DNA of 64,000 nt from Cellulomonas sp. NS3 (GTDB lineage: Bacteria; Actinomycetota; Actinomycetes; Actinomycetales; Cellulomonadaceae): contig NZ_CP103289.1 in the NCBI RefSeq assembly GCF_024757985.1, positions 2,294,001-2,358,000 of the forward strand. Reading direction: 5' to 3'. The notes beneath the pieces were generated by a model. It worked only from the letters and a program-made list of their open reading frames with translations. It had not been told where the DNA came from and made no database searches. Both the position numbers and the translations under genes were made by a program. This document shows positions 18,842 through 27,562 of the stretch, in pieces (positions within the stretch are counted from its first letter, which is position 1; every line of letters starts with the position of its first letter).

Positions 18842-19461
18842 GCGCGGCAGCCGGTGACGGCGACGCCACGACGGACAGCACGACGCACGGGGCTCGCGAG
18901 ACGCACACCCGTTCCGGTCCGCTCAGCGGCGGCATGGCCGTCGTGGAGCGGCGGGTCGGCTGCGCCGCGGAGGTCGTCGTCGAGGTCCTCGAGGACGGCT
19001 GGCTGTACGCCGGCTGGGTCGTCGGCGCGTCGCGCATCCGCGAGGTCGACGCGCACTGGCCGGAGCCGGGCGCGGCGATCCACCACTCCGCGGGCGTGTG
19101 GCCGTTCGTCCTCAACGACAAGACCGTCTCGCGCCGCTGGGACCCCCGCGGGCGCCTCGAGCTGCAGGCCCACGGGTGGCCGCTCGGCGAGGCGCGCGTC
19201 GTCATCGACGTGCGCCCGGAGAGCCCCACCTCGTGCCGCGTCGTGCTCGCCGAGGATGCCGTCAAGGGCCCGGGCGCGCTCGTCCCGCGCCCGCTGCGCA
19301 AGGCCGCGATCGTCCCGCGCAACAAGGAGGCGCTCCATCGCCTCGCCCTGATCGCCGAGGGGCGGGCGCGCGGCGACGGCGTCCCGCCGGGCCGGTCCGC
19401 CGGGGCGCCACCGGCCGGCTCGTCGGACGCTTCCGCAGGTGAGGGGGCCGGAACGCGCTGA
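18838..19461 (+). CDS. SRPBCC family protein coupled to the alcohol dehydrogenase
   Basis: A 207-residue protein with SRPBCC-like strands (AAEVVVEVLEDGWLYAGWVV, VDAHWPEPGAAIHHSAGVWP, RVVIDVRPESPTSCRVVLAE). I chose the GTG at 18838, which overlaps the dehydrogenase stop in a GTGA, giving a 34-residue polar lead before the conserved MAVVERRV; translation could also start at that ATG (18937). The C-terminus is a Gly/Ala/Pro-rich tail. The pairing with a dehydrogenase suggests a bound lipid or ketone substrate, but that is inference. Confidence 0.85.
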   Translation: MSAAAGDGDATTDSTTHGARETHTRSGPLSGGMAVVERRVGCAAEVVVEVLEDGWLYAGWVVGASRIREVDAHWPEPGAAIHHSAGVWPFVLNDKTVSRRWDPRGRLELQAHGWPLGEARVVIDVRPESPTSCRVVLAEDAVKGPGALVPRPLRKAAIVPRNKEALHRLALIAEGRARGDGVPPGRSAGAPPAGSSDASAGEGAGTR

Positions 19462-19589
19462 CGCCACGGGATGCGGGGGCGCAGGGGCCGGTGCACGCTT
19501 GTCCGGTATGACCCCCCGTGGCCCGCGGCCAGGCAGGCGCCGCGGACCTTCCCCGGCGAGCCCACCGGCTCAGACGAGGTGCCCCGCAC

Positions 19590-20603
19590 ATGATCCTCCC
19601 CACCCCTCGTGGACCGCTGAGCTCCGCCCTCGTCCCGCTGCTGCGGGGACCCGTGCCCGGCGACGACGACCCCGCACCCGCGCTCCCGGTCGCGGACGCG
19701 CTCGCGGCGTCCACCGACCTGCTCGAGGACGACGACGTCCAGCTCGCCCTGTTCTGCCTGTACGAGCTGCACTACCGCGGGTTCGAGGACGTCGACGACC
19801 GCTGGGAGTGGGAGCCCGGGCTCCTGCGCGCCCGCCGGCGCCTCGAGGACGCGTTCGAGACCGAGCTGCGCGAGCGCGTCAAGGTGCCCGACGCGCACGG
19901 GCTCGACGAGACCGGCGTCGCCGAGACGCTGTTCACCATGGCGGCCGCGGAGACGGGCCCCGGGCTCGCCCGGTACGTCGGCAAGAAGGCCTCCGAGGGC
20001 CAGCTCCGCGAGCTGCTCGTGCAGCGCTCGCTGTACCAGCTCAAGGAGGCCGACCCGCACACGTGGGCCGTCCCGCGGCTCTCCGGCGCCCCGAAGGCCG
20101 CGCTCGTCGAGATCCAGGCCGACGAGTACGGCGGCGGGGACCCCGAGCGCATGCACGCCGCGCTGTTCGCGCAGACGATGCGCGGCCTCGGGCTCGACGA
20201 CGCGTACGGCCGGTACGTCGAGGAGCTCCCCGCGATCACGCTCGCGTCGCTCAACGCGATGTCGCTGTTCGGGCTGCACCGGCGCCTGCGCGGCGCGGTC
20301 GCCGGGCACCTCGCGGCGTTCGAGATGACGTCCTCGCTGCCCAACCGCTTCTACGGCAACGGCTTCCGCCGGCACGGCCACGGGCCCGAGACGACGCTGT
20401 ACTTCGACGAGCACGTCGAGGCCGACGCCGTGCACGAGCAGATCGCGGGCCGCGACCTCGCCGGGGGTCTCGCGCGCGACGAGCCCGGGCTCACCGCCGA
20501 CATCCTCTTCGGCGCCGCGGTCTGCCTCGCGCTCGACGACGCCGTCGCCGAGCACATCATGACGGCGTGGCAGGCGGGCCGCTCGTCGCTGCGCGCCGCA
20601 TGA
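19590..20603 (+). CDS. Iron-containing redox enzyme (heme-oxygenase-like di-iron family)
   Basis: A 337-residue helical protein of the HDO type (heme-oxygenase-like di-metal oxidase/oxygenase). Candidate iron ligands are Glu59 and His61 in LYELHYRGFED, Glu174, Asp178/Glu179 in EIQADEYGGGDPERMHAALF (key EYGGGDPERMH, His189), and a C-terminal DDAVAEH. HDO enzymes use O2 for C-C cleavage or N-oxygenation on varied small molecules; the substrate is unknown here. ATG at 19590. The gene is followed 10 bases later by a GT2 gene. Confidence 0.85.
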   Translation: MILPTPRGPLSSALVPLLRGPVPGDDDPAPALPVADALAASTDLLEDDDVQLALFCLYELHYRGFEDVDDRWEWEPGLLRARRRLEDAFETELRERVKVPDAHGLDETGVAETLFTMAAAETGPGLARYVGKKASEGQLRELLVQRSLYQLKEADPHTWAVPRLSGAPKAALVEIQADEYGGGDPERMHAALFAQTMRGLGLDDAYGRYVEELPAITLASLNAMSLFGLHRRLRGAVAGHLAAFEMTSSLPNRFYGNGFRRHGHGPETTLYFDEHVEADAVHEQIAGRDLAGGLARDEPGLTADILFGAAVCLALDDAVAEHIMTAWQAGRSSLRAA

Positions 20604-20613
20604 GGGCCGTGCC

Positions 20614-21681
20614 GTGGGACCTCACCGCCTGCGCCTGACCTACGTCCTGCCGCTGCGCTGGACCGACGACGCTGACCTCGACGAGCTGACCGCGTACCTG
20701 CACGGGCTCGCGGGGCTCGTGCAGGAGGTCCTCGTCGTCGACGGCTCGCCGCCCCCGCTCCTGGCCGCGCACGCGCGCGCCTGGCACGGCCTCGTGCGCC
20801 ACGAGCGCCCCGACGCCTGGCCCGGCTGCAACGGCAAGGTCGCGGGCGTCATGACGGGCGTGCGCCTCGCGCGTCACGAGCACCTGGTGCTCGCCGACGA
20901 CGACGTGCGCCACGACGCCGGCACGCTCGCGGCGATCGACGCGCTGCTCGACGAGGCCGACGCCGTCCGCCCGCAGAACTACTTCGACCCGCTGCCGTGG
21001 CACGCGGTCTGGGACTCGGGGCGCACGCTGCTCAACCGGGCCCTCGGCGCCGACTACCCGGGCACGCTCGGCGTCCGCCGCTCGACGCTCCTGGCCGCGG
21101 GCGGCTACGACGGCGACGTGCTCTTCGAGAACCTCGAGCTCCTGCGCACCGTGCGCGCGGCGGGCGGTGCGGAGGTGATCGCCCACGACGTGCTGGTCGC
21201 GCGCCGCCCGCCGACCGCGCGGCACTTCGCGGGGCAGCGCGTCCGGCAGGCGTACGACAGCCTCGGGCAGCCCGTCCGGCTCGCCGTCGAGCTCGCCCTC
21301 GCACCCACGCTCGTGTGGGCCGGGCGCTCGCGGGTGCGGACCGTGGGGGTGCTCGCCGCGGTGCTGGCGCTCGCGGAGCGCGGCCGGCGCCGGGCGGGCG
21401 GGGCCGAGCGGTTCCCCGCCCGGTGCACGCTCGGCGCGCCGCTGTGGGTGCTCGAGCGGGCCGTGTGCGCGTGGGTCGCGCTCGGGATGCGCGTGCGCGG
21501 GGGCGTCCCGTACGCCGGGCAGCGGGTGCGGCGCGCGACGGCACCCGGCCGGGTCCGGCGCGCCCGGTGCGCGGCGGCCCGCCGGGAGCGGGCGCTCGCC
21601 GAGCCGGGACGGCCGGGCGGCACGCGCAGCACGGCGCGGGCGGTGCCGGTCCGGCCGGCTCCGGCCGTCAGTCGACGCTGA
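20614..21681 (+). CDS. Family 2 glycosyltransferase
   Basis: A 355-residue GT-A glycosyltransferase. It begins LRLTYVLPLRW, has VVDGSPPP, NGKVAGVMTGVRLARHEHLVLADDDVR with the metal-binding DDD, and NLELLRTVRAAGGAEVI; a hydrophobic segment (LALAPTLVWAG, then VGVLAAVLALA) suggests membrane association. The C-terminal 60 residues are Arg/Ala-rich and of low complexity. GTG start 10 bases after the HDO stop, so likely one transcript. Its 3' end overlaps the convergent EAL gene by 14 bases. Confidence 0.85.
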   Translation: MGPHRLRLTYVLPLRWTDDADLDELTAYLHGLAGLVQEVLVVDGSPPPLLAAHARAWHGLVRHERPDAWPGCNGKVAGVMTGVRLARHEHLVLADDDVRHDAGTLAAIDALLDEADAVRPQNYFDPLPWHAVWDSGRTLLNRALGADYPGTLGVRRSTLLAAGGYDGDVLFENLELLRTVRAAGGAEVIAHDVLVARRPPTARHFAGQRVRQAYDSLGQPVRLAVELALAPTLVWAGRSRVRTVGVLAAVLALAERGRRRAGGAERFPARCTLGAPLWVLERAVCAWVALGMRVRGGVPYAGQRVRRATAPGRVRRARCAAARRERALAEPGRPGGTRSTARAVPVRPAPAVSRR

Positions 21682-22933
21682 GCCGGCGCACCACGGCCCG
21701 CGCGGCCGCGGTGACCAGCGCGCGGTCGTGCGTCACGACCATGTCGAACGGGCGGTCCCCGTCCGCGTCGGCGTGCCCGGCCGCGCGTGCCACGAGGGCG
21801 CTCGCCGCGTGCGCGCCGAGCACCAGCACCGTCCACTCCTCGACGAGGGGGTCGTGGGCGTCGAGCGCCCACCCGCGCACCCCGGGTGCCGGCTCCGCCG
21901 GCATGTCCTCGCCGAGCGCCGCGACGAACGGCAGGCGCTGCGCGAGCCCGGCGTAGCGGCGCGCCGTCGCGGGGGTGACGTACCGCTCGTGCTGGAAGCA
22001 CGAGAGGACCATCGGCGGGACGAGCGAGTGCTGCGCCGCGAGCTCGAGGGTCGTCGAGAGCGGGACGAGGAGGCGCTTGGGGACGCGCTGGACCGTCCGG
22101 ACGGCGGCGGCGAGGTCGAACGGCGTGGTGCGGTGCTGCGAGGGGACCGGCGCGTGCGCCGCGAACCGCCCCGGGAGGTGCTGCGCGGCGCCGGGGACGG
22201 GGCCGGGACGACCCCAGTACCAGCCCTGCCCGAGCGTCGCACCGAGCACGACCGCGCGCGTGAGGTCGTCGGCGTCCTCGACGCCCTCGGCGACGACCTC
22301 CGCGCCGGACTGCTCGGCGTAGTCGCGCACCGCGCCCGCCACGACGACGGTCTGCGGGTCCTCGAGAGTGCGCAGCAGGCCCAGGTCGAGCTTGACGACC
22401 TCGGGGCGCAGGAGGGGGACGAACGCGAGCGACGCAGGCCGGGCCCCCACGTCGTCCAGGGCGATCGCACAGCCCGCGGTGCGCAGCCGGTCGGCGGCGG
22501 CGAGGATCCGGGCGGGCTCCGCCGCGAGTGCGCGCTCGGTGATCTCGACGACGACCTGCAGCCCGTCCGGGCGCCGGTCGAGCAGCTCGAGCACGGGTTC
22601 GAGGTGCTGGGTCAGGGTCTGCGGCTCGACGTTGACGAACAGCGTGGCGGCCGCGGCCGGGTGGTCGCCGGCCGCTCCGGCGAACGCCGCGGTCAGCGAC
22701 GCGCGCTCGAGCTCGACGAGCCGGCCGGCCGCGCGAGCGTCCTCGAGCAGCGTGAGCGGCGAGGACCACGGGGTCCCCGCCGGACCCCGCAGCAGCGCCT
22801 CGTGCCCGAGGGTGGCGCCGGTGCGCAAGTCGACGAGCGGCTGGTACACGCTGTGCAGCGCGCCGCTCGTGAGGACGTCGTCGAGCGGGGACCGGGTCGG
22901 TGTCGCCGTGCGGCGTGACGGTGCAGAGGTCAC
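21668..22933 (-). CDS. EAL domain protein with C-terminal DICT sensory domain
   Basis: A 421-residue protein. Residues about 20-235 form an EAL cyclic-di-GMP phosphodiesterase domain: EALLR at 45-49, FVNVEPQTL, VVEITERAL, ALDDVGARPASL (DDFG loop as DDVG), VKLDLGLLRT and EVVAEGVED, so the metal and base residues appear present. Residues about 255-421 match the DICT domain that accompanies cyclic-di-GMP enzymes and two-component systems. No GGDEF domain. GTG start at 22933, divergent from the CDGSH gene. Confidence 0.88.
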   Translation of the reverse strand: MTSAPSRRTATPTRSPLDDVLTSGALHSVYQPLVDLRTGATLGHEALLRGPAGTPWSSPLTLLEDARAAGRLVELERASLTAAFAGAAGDHPAAAATLFVNVEPQTLTQHLEPVLELLDRRPDGLQVVVEITERALAAEPARILAAADRLRTAGCAIALDDVGARPASLAFVPLLRPEVVKLDLGLLRTLEDPQTVVVAGAVRDYAEQSGAEVVAEGVEDADDLTRAVVLGATLGQGWYWGRPGPVPGAAQHLPGRFAAHAPVPSQHRTTPFDLAAAVRTVQRVPKRLLVPLSTTLELAAQHSLVPPMVLSCFQHERYVTPATARRYAGLAQRLPFVAALGEDMPAEPAPGVRGWALDAHDPLVEEWTVLVLGAHAASALVARAAGHADADGDRPFDMVVTHDRALVTAAARAVVRRLSVD

Positions 22934-23025
22934 GGGTGCCCCATCGGACGCACGGGGCCCGGTCTGACGGGTTCCGCGGGGCCGACCGGGTGCGGGGGTC
23001 CGGGGCCGGCAGCAGACTGACGACC

Positions 23026-23256
23026 ATGCTCGACGACCCCGACCTCCCGCCCGTCCCCCGCGCGCCGCGCCCGGCCGTCATCGTGGCGTGCCCCGACGGG
23101 CCGCTCCTCGTGCGCGGCGACGCGGAGATCCGCGACGCCGCGGGCGAGCTCGTGCCGCGCCGCCGGGCCACCGTCGCGCTGTGCCGCTGCGGGGCGTCGG
23201 CGATCAAGCCGTGGTGCGACGGCAGCCACAAGGCGACCGGTTTCACGACCCGCTGA
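23026..23256 (+). CDS. CDGSH iron-sulfur domain protein
   Basis: A 76-residue protein with the complete CDGSH signature: Cys53, Cys55, Cys64 and His68 in CRCGASAIKPWCDGSH at 53-68, the three-Cys one-His ligands of a [2Fe-2S] cluster as in mitoNEET. A weak -10 (CAGACT) lies seven bases before the ATG, so the mRNA may be leaderless. In other actinobacteria I recall such genes close to HDO-family and glycosyltransferase genes, as here. Function unknown; electron transfer or redox sensing is likely. Confidence 0.92.
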   Translation: MLDDPDLPPVPRAPRPAVIVACPDGPLLVRGDAEIRDAAGELVPRRRATVALCRCGASAIKPWCDGSHKATGFTTR

Positions 23257-23322
23257 GCAGCGCGACGGCGGGCGACGAGGCGGTCGTCGCCCGCGCGCGG
23301 TTGCGGTGCCGGGAGGCCGGGT

Positions 23323-23423
23323 TAGCGTGGACGAGCGGTCCAGCACAGGGCCTCTCTAGCCGCCCGGCGCGAGAGTCCTGGGCGGCAGCCGGCTGCGGCC
23401 GGCCACCAGGAAGGGCCATCACC
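23323..23423 (+). promoter_or_regulatory. Promoter and structured 5' leader of the manganese catalase operon
   Basis: TAGCGT at 23323-23328 is a -10 candidate giving a leader of about 90 bases. Within it GCCGCCC (23359-23365) pairs perfectly with GGGCGGC (23380-23386), and the 14-base loop holds GAGAG (23371-23375), complementary to CTCTC (23352-23356) just upstream of the stem, so an H-type pseudoknot is possible. A third hairpin follows, GCCGGC-TGCG-GCCGGC (23388-23403), 20 bases before the ATG. I do not recognise a known riboswitch. Confidence 0.45.
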
Positions 23424-23672
23424 ATGGCAACTGGAGAGACCGGGTTCGACGACGTCACGTTCGACCTCATCTCGCTGCAGTACCACTCGCTCAAGGCGGG
23501 TCACGACTACGGCCAGTACGTGCGCGACGCACGCAACGCCGGCCGGGACGACATCGCCGACTTCTTCGAGCAGGTCATGCGCGAGGACTCCGAGCGGGCG
23601 CAGCGCTGTCACGCGTTCCTCGGCGAGCTCACCCAGCACGGCACGTCCGCCACCAGCCCCCAGGGAGCGTGA
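23424..23672 (+). CDS. Small helical protein upstream of manganese catalase
   Basis: An 82-residue, largely alpha-helical acidic protein: FDLISLQYHSLKAGHDYGQY, then DARNAGRDDIADFFEQVMRE and DSERAQRCHAFLGEL. The spacing of Glu/His/Asp (Y-H-S-L, EQVMREDSERAQRCH) recalls half of a ferritin-like bundle but a full metal site is not clear. It ends three bases before the catalase ATG, so the two are co-translated; AAGGG lies upstream of its ATG. I do not recognise a named family. Confidence 0.85.
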   Translation: MATGETGFDDVTFDLISLQYHSLKAGHDYGQYVRDARNAGRDDIADFFEQVMREDSERAQRCHAFLGELTQHGTSATSPQGA

Positions 23673-23675
23673 TCC

Positions 23676-24560
23676 ATGTTCTTCCACCGCCAGGAGCTCC
23701 AGCACAAGGCCACCCCCGACAAGCCCGACGCCGTCTACGCGCGCAAGCTCCAGGAGGTGCTCGGCGGCCAGTACGGCGAGATCACCGTCGCGATGCAGTA
23801 CGGCTTCCAGTCGTGGAACGCCCACATCCCCGGCAAGTACCGTGACCTGCTCTTCGGGATCGGCGCCGAGGAGTTCGGGCACGTCGAGATGCTCGCGACG
23901 ATGATCGCCCAGCTCCTCGAGAAGGCGCCCATCGGCATCACCGAGGACGCCGTGCAGAACGACCCCACAGTCGCCGCGGTCATCGGCGGCACGGACCTGC
24001 AGCACGCGATCGTGGCGGGTGCCGGCGCGCGGCCCGTCGACTCCATGGGCAACCCGTGGTCGGCCGGGTACATCACCGCGAGCGGGAACCTGCTCGCGGA
24101 CTTCACGGCCAACGCGAACGCCGAGATGCAGGGCCGGCTCCAGGTGGCGCGGCTCTACCACATGACGGACGACTCGGGCGTGCGGGACCTCCTGAGCTTC
24201 CTGCTGGCGCGCGACACGATGCACCAGAACCAGTGGATGGCCGCCGCGGCCGAGCTGCGCGAGGAGGGGTACGAGGACTTCCCCGTGCCGAGCAACTTCC
24301 CGATCCGCAAGGAGGAGCGCGACGTGTCGTACGACTACATCAACTTCTCCAACGGGGAGCACGCGTCCGAGGGACGGTGGGCCAGCGGCCCCACGCCGGA
24401 CGGCAAGGGCGAGTTCTCCTACCGGGACGCCTCGACGGAGACCCCGGTGCCCATGCCGCCGCCGACGCGCCCCGACTCGCGCCTGTACGGCACGACGGAC
24501 CTGCCGAACCGCGTCGAGAAGATCGCCGGCGCCGTGCAGGACGCGCTGCACAAGGAGTGA
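23676..24560 (+). CDS. Manganese catalase
   Basis: A 294-residue non-heme catalase that dismutates hydrogen peroxide at a di-manganese site. The four-helix bundle is visible: LQEVLGGQYGEITVAMQYGF with a ligand Glu, GIGAEEFGHVEMLATMI with the Glu-x-x-His ligand pair, NANAEMQGRLQVARLYHMTDD (key EMQGRLQVARLYH) and FLLARDTMHQNQW with the second His/Glu ligands. C-terminal extension FSYRDASTETPVPMPPPTRP is typical. Second gene of a two-gene operon behind a structured leader, followed by a strong terminator. Confidence 0.96.
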   Translation: MFFHRQELQHKATPDKPDAVYARKLQEVLGGQYGEITVAMQYGFQSWNAHIPGKYRDLLFGIGAEEFGHVEMLATMIAQLLEKAPIGITEDAVQNDPTVAAVIGGTDLQHAIVAGAGARPVDSMGNPWSAGYITASGNLLADFTANANAEMQGRLQVARLYHMTDDSGVRDLLSFLLARDTMHQNQWMAAAAELREEGYEDFPVPSNFPIRKEERDVSYDYINFSNGEHASEGRWASGPTPDGKGEFSYRDASTETPVPMPPPTRPDSRLYGTTDLPNRVEKIAGAVQDALHKE

Positions 24561-24568
24561 GCGGACCG

Positions 24569-24598
24569 GTGGGGGCGGCGTCGGTCGCCGCCCCCCAC
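24569..24598 (+). terminator. Terminator after manganese catalase
   Basis: GTGGGGGCGGCG-TCGGT-CGCCGCCCCCCAC: ten contiguous pairs, one bulged C, then two more pairs, eight bases after the catalase stop. No T-tract. Confidence 0.75.
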
Positions 24599-24717
24599 CC
24601 GGCCGTGGGTCGGCGAGGCACGCTGCGCGGGAGCCCGGCGATCACCGGTCGGCCCTCGACGTCGGAGGACGAGCCGGTCGCGAGCAGCGTGCACGGCCGG
24701 CGACGGACGAGAGCGGG

Positions 24718-25443
24718 GTGGCGGTGGAAGGGCAGACGGACCTCCTCGCCCGGCTCGCGTCCGCGGTCGCGGGCGCACCCGAGCACGAGAGCTTCACCTG
24801 GCGGCTGTGCGAGGCCACGCGCAGGCTCCTCGGAGCTGACGGCGCGTCCCTCACGGTCGACAACGCCTCGACGAACCGCATCACGCTGTGCGCGACCGAC
24901 GAGGTCGCGGCGCAGCTCGAGAACCTGCACGACGTGCTGGGGGAAGGGCCCGCCACGTCGGCGTACCTCACGGGCGAGCCCGTCGTCGTGACGCTCGCGC
25001 AGGCCGCGGAGCGCTGGCCGATGTTCGCGGAGTCCGCGACGCGTCAGACCGGGGCCGGCCAGCTCTACGCCCTGCCCATGCGCCAGGGGTTCGCGGTCCA
25101 GGGCGTCCTGACCCTCTACCGGCGCACCGCCGGTCCGCTCTCCGAGGACGAGGCGGCTGCGCAGTTCCTCGCGGACGCTCTCGCCGCCGCGCTCCTGCAG
25201 GACGCCGGCGTGCTCTCCGACCTCGGCCCCGGCGGGTCCTGGTCGAACCGCGCGCAGGTCCACCAGGCCACCGGGATGGTTGTCGCGCAGCTCGCGGTCG
25301 GAGTGCGGGACGCCCTCGCGATCCTGCGGGCCCACGCGTTCGCGCTCGACCAGCCCCTCGCGCAGGTCGCGCAGGCCGTCGTGGCCCGCGAGCCGGTGTT
25401 CCGCCGGAGCGACGACGGAGGAGCGAGGACCGCGCCCACGTGA
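24718..25443 (+). CDS. GAF-ANTAR transcription antiterminator (first copy)
   Basis: A 241-residue regulator. Residues about 10-155 form a GAF sensor domain (LLGADGASLTVDNASTNRIT shown in part as GADGASLTVD, then VLGEGPATSAYLTGEPVVV). Residues about 170-230 form an ANTAR RNA-binding domain (AQVHQATGMVVAQLAVGVRD, then DALAILRAHAFALDQPLAQVA). ANTAR domains bind paired hairpins in mRNA leaders and prevent termination. GTG start at 24718. It is convergent with a second, non-identical GAF-ANTAR gene. Confidence 0.9.
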   Translation: MAVEGQTDLLARLASAVAGAPEHESFTWRLCEATRRLLGADGASLTVDNASTNRITLCATDEVAAQLENLHDVLGEGPATSAYLTGEPVVVTLAQAAERWPMFAESATRQTGAGQLYALPMRQGFAVQGVLTLYRRTAGPLSEDEAAAQFLADALAAALLQDAGVLSDLGPGGSWSNRAQVHQATGMVVAQLAVGVRDALAILRAHAFALDQPLAQVAQAVVAREPVFRRSDDGGARTAPT

Positions 25444-25634
25444 CCGCCAGCATCCCGGCCGAGAGGCCTTCCCGATGACCGGACGCAGCCCGACCCGCGC
25501 GGCCGCCGACGTGCCCGTGGCCCTCGGCCTGTTCCTCGCCGCCGCCTCGGGGGCCGAGGAGAGGCCGCGGGTGGGGTCACCGCCACCGGTGCACCGGGCG
25601 GGGTCGGCCGGTCCCGGTGCGCCGACGTGGCGCG

Positions 25635-26393
25635 TCAGCGGCTCGAGTCGCGGAACTCCGGGGGAGGGCTCGCCGGCTGGCCGGTCACACCCTCGATGAT
25701 CGCGACGGCGACGTCGCGGAGCTTGGTGTTGCGGTGCTGCGACGCGGTCCGCAGGATCGCGAAGGCGTCCTCCGCGCTGCACCGGTTCTGGGCCATGATC
25801 ACGCCCATCGCCTGGTCGATCGTCGCGCGGGAGGCGAGCGCGGCCTTGAGGTGGGAGTTGACCTCGGCCTGGCGCTGCGCCGAGCGGCAGACCGTGAGGG
25901 CGTGCGCGAGCTCCTGGGCGTAGCCCACGGCCGTCGCGAGGGCGGCGCCGTCCCAGGCGTCGGGCGTGGGGGAGTAGAGCGTGAGCAGCAGCTGGGCCTC
26001 GCCCTCGAGCCGCCCAGGGACGGCGACGACGGACCGGAAGCCGCAGGCGCGCGTGGCGTCGGCCCACCGGGGCCACCGCGTGTCGTCCTCGACGTCCGGG
26101 ACGACGACCATCCGGCCCTGCCGCCGCGCGGCAGCCGAGGGCCCTTCGGCGCGCTCGTCCGCCGTGCGCTCGCACGCCTCGGCGGCGGGGTCGCTCGAGG
26201 CGACCGTGCGCATCACGTCACCGTCCTGCACCGAGATCACGACGTGCGCCGACGGCACCACGCGTTGCAGCGCCGCGACCGGGAGCTGCTCGAGGAAGCG
26301 CTCGACGCACCCCGTCCCCGTCACCGCGTGCTCGTGCTCGTGCCCGTCGACCTCGTCGGCCGCGATCGTGAAGTCGTCCTTGGTCGTGGTCAT
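25635..26393 (-). CDS. GAF-ANTAR transcription antiterminator (second copy)
   Basis: A 252-residue protein: N-terminal acidic lead with HEHEH, GAF domain (about 35-180, with [20 protein letters not shown]), then ANTAR (about 190-240) [20 protein letters not shown] followed by [20 protein letters not shown]. The ANTAR part is clearly paralogous to the copy at 39622-40371 (shared [19 protein letters not shown]), much less to its convergent neighbour. ATG at 26393 with AGGGG 10 bases upstream; a GTG four codons earlier is also possible. Confidence 0.9.
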   Translation of the reverse strand: MTTTKDDFTIAADEVDGHEHEHAVTGTGCVERFLEQLPVAALQRVVPSAHVVISVQDGDVMRTVASSDPAAEACERTADERAEGPSAAARRQGRMVVVPDVEDDTRWPRWADATRACGFRSVVAVPGRLEGEAQLLLTLYSPTPDAWDGAALATAVGYAQELAHALTVCRSAQRQAEVNSHLKAALASRATIDQAMGVIMAQNRCSAEDAFAILRTASQHRNTKLRDVAVAIIEGVTGQPASPPPEFRDSSR

Positions 26394-26644
26394 GCCGTTG
26401 CTCACCCCTGAACGTCCGGCTCGTGCCGCGTGCGTCCTCGCGCGCCCGTGTTCCCCAGGCGCAGTGCGAGCCGCTGCCCCAGAGCGGGCACGGCGGACCC
26501 GCGGAACCAGCATGAATCGCCCATGCCGACCACGCAACAGGAGGCTCTCGTCGCCGCGCGCGTCGTGGCTGGTCGTGGCATCCTTCGGGGGTCCGGCCGA
26601 GCCCAGTGCCGACGTTCCCGAGGGACCGACGGGGGAGCGCGCGC

Positions 26645-27562
26645 ATGCAGCCGCACCAGGGCACGAGCCGGGTCGTCGAGGACGACCGGGTGACCGTCGT
26701 CGTCGTGAGCCGCGACCGGCGTCGCGAGCTCCTGGACTCCCTCGCCCGGCACCGCGCCCCCGTCCTGCTGCTCGACAACGCCTCCGGCGACGGCACGGCC
26801 GAGGCGGTGCGGGCGTCGCTCCCCGACGTCCAGGTGACCGGCCTCGACCGCAACCTCGGTGCGTACGCCCGGACCCTCGGCGTGCGAGCCGCGCGCACGC
26901 CCTTCGTGGCGTTCGCCGACGACGACTCCTGGTGGGCGCCCGGTGCCCTGCGCCGCGCCGCCGACGTGCTCGACGCGCACCCGGACGTCGCCGTCGTGGC
27001 CGCCCGGATCCACGTGGGTCCCGAGGAGCGGCTCGACCCCTTCTGCGACGAGCTCGCCCGCTCGCCGCTGCCGCGCCGGGCGGGGCTGCCGGGGCCGGCG
27101 GTCCTCGGCTTCGTCGCGTGCGCCGCGATGGTCCGCGCGGACGCGTTCACGTCCGTCGGCGGGTTCGACGACGTGGTGCGCTTCCCCGGCGAGGAGGAGC
27201 GGGTCGCGCTCGACCTCGCCGCGGACGGGTGGCAGCTCGTCTACGTCGAGGACGTCCTCGTCCACCACCACCCGTCACCCGCCCGGCACTCGCCCGACGC
27301 GCGCGTGAGCGCCGTGACCCGCGCGCGCGTCCTCACCGCGGTGCTCCGGCTCCCGGCCCGCGACGCGCTGCGGACCGTGACCGGGGCGTGGGCCGGCGGG
27401 CCCGCGCCTCGCGCCGGGCTCCGCGCCGCCCTGCGCGACGTGCCGCGCGCGCTGCGGGCACGCCGGGTCGTGCCGCGCCACGTGCGGACCCTGCGCGCCC
27501 TGCTGCGCGACGAGCCCCCGCCGTCGCGACCCCACCCAGCCCTGCGACAGGAGACACCATGA
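26645..27562 (+). CDS. Family 2 glycosyltransferase
   Basis: A 305-residue GT-A enzyme: [69 protein letters not shown] with the metal-binding DDD, and a C-terminal [20 protein letters not shown] acceptor segment. No membrane span is evident. ATG at 26645 after GGGGGAG; the stop overlaps the next gene in an ATGA, pairing it with UDP-glucuronate decarboxylase, so UDP-xylose is a candidate donor (inference). Confidence 0.9.
   Translation: MQPHQGTSRVVEDDRVTVVVVSRDRRRELLDSLARHRAPVLLLDNASGDGTAEAVRASLPDVQVTGLDRNLGAYARTLGVRAARTPFVAFADDDSWWAPGALRRAADVLDAHPDVAVVAARIHVGPEERLDPFCDELARSPLPRRAGLPGPAVLGFVACAAMVRADAFTSVGGFDDVVRFPGEEERVALDLAADGWQLVYVEDVLVHHHPSPARHSPDARVSAVTRARVLTAVLRLPARDALRTVTGAWAGGPAPRAGLRAALRDVPRALRARRVVPRHVRTLRALLRDEPPPSRPHPALRQETP

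Noticed and set aside
20600-20638. 13-codon ORF overlapping the HDO stop (ATGA) before the GT2 gene
   Set aside because: Too short and without conserved features; probably incidental.
23323-23423. Known riboswitch classes (yybP-ykoY manganese, glycine, fluoride) for the catalase leader
   Set aside because: None of their conserved core sequences is present.
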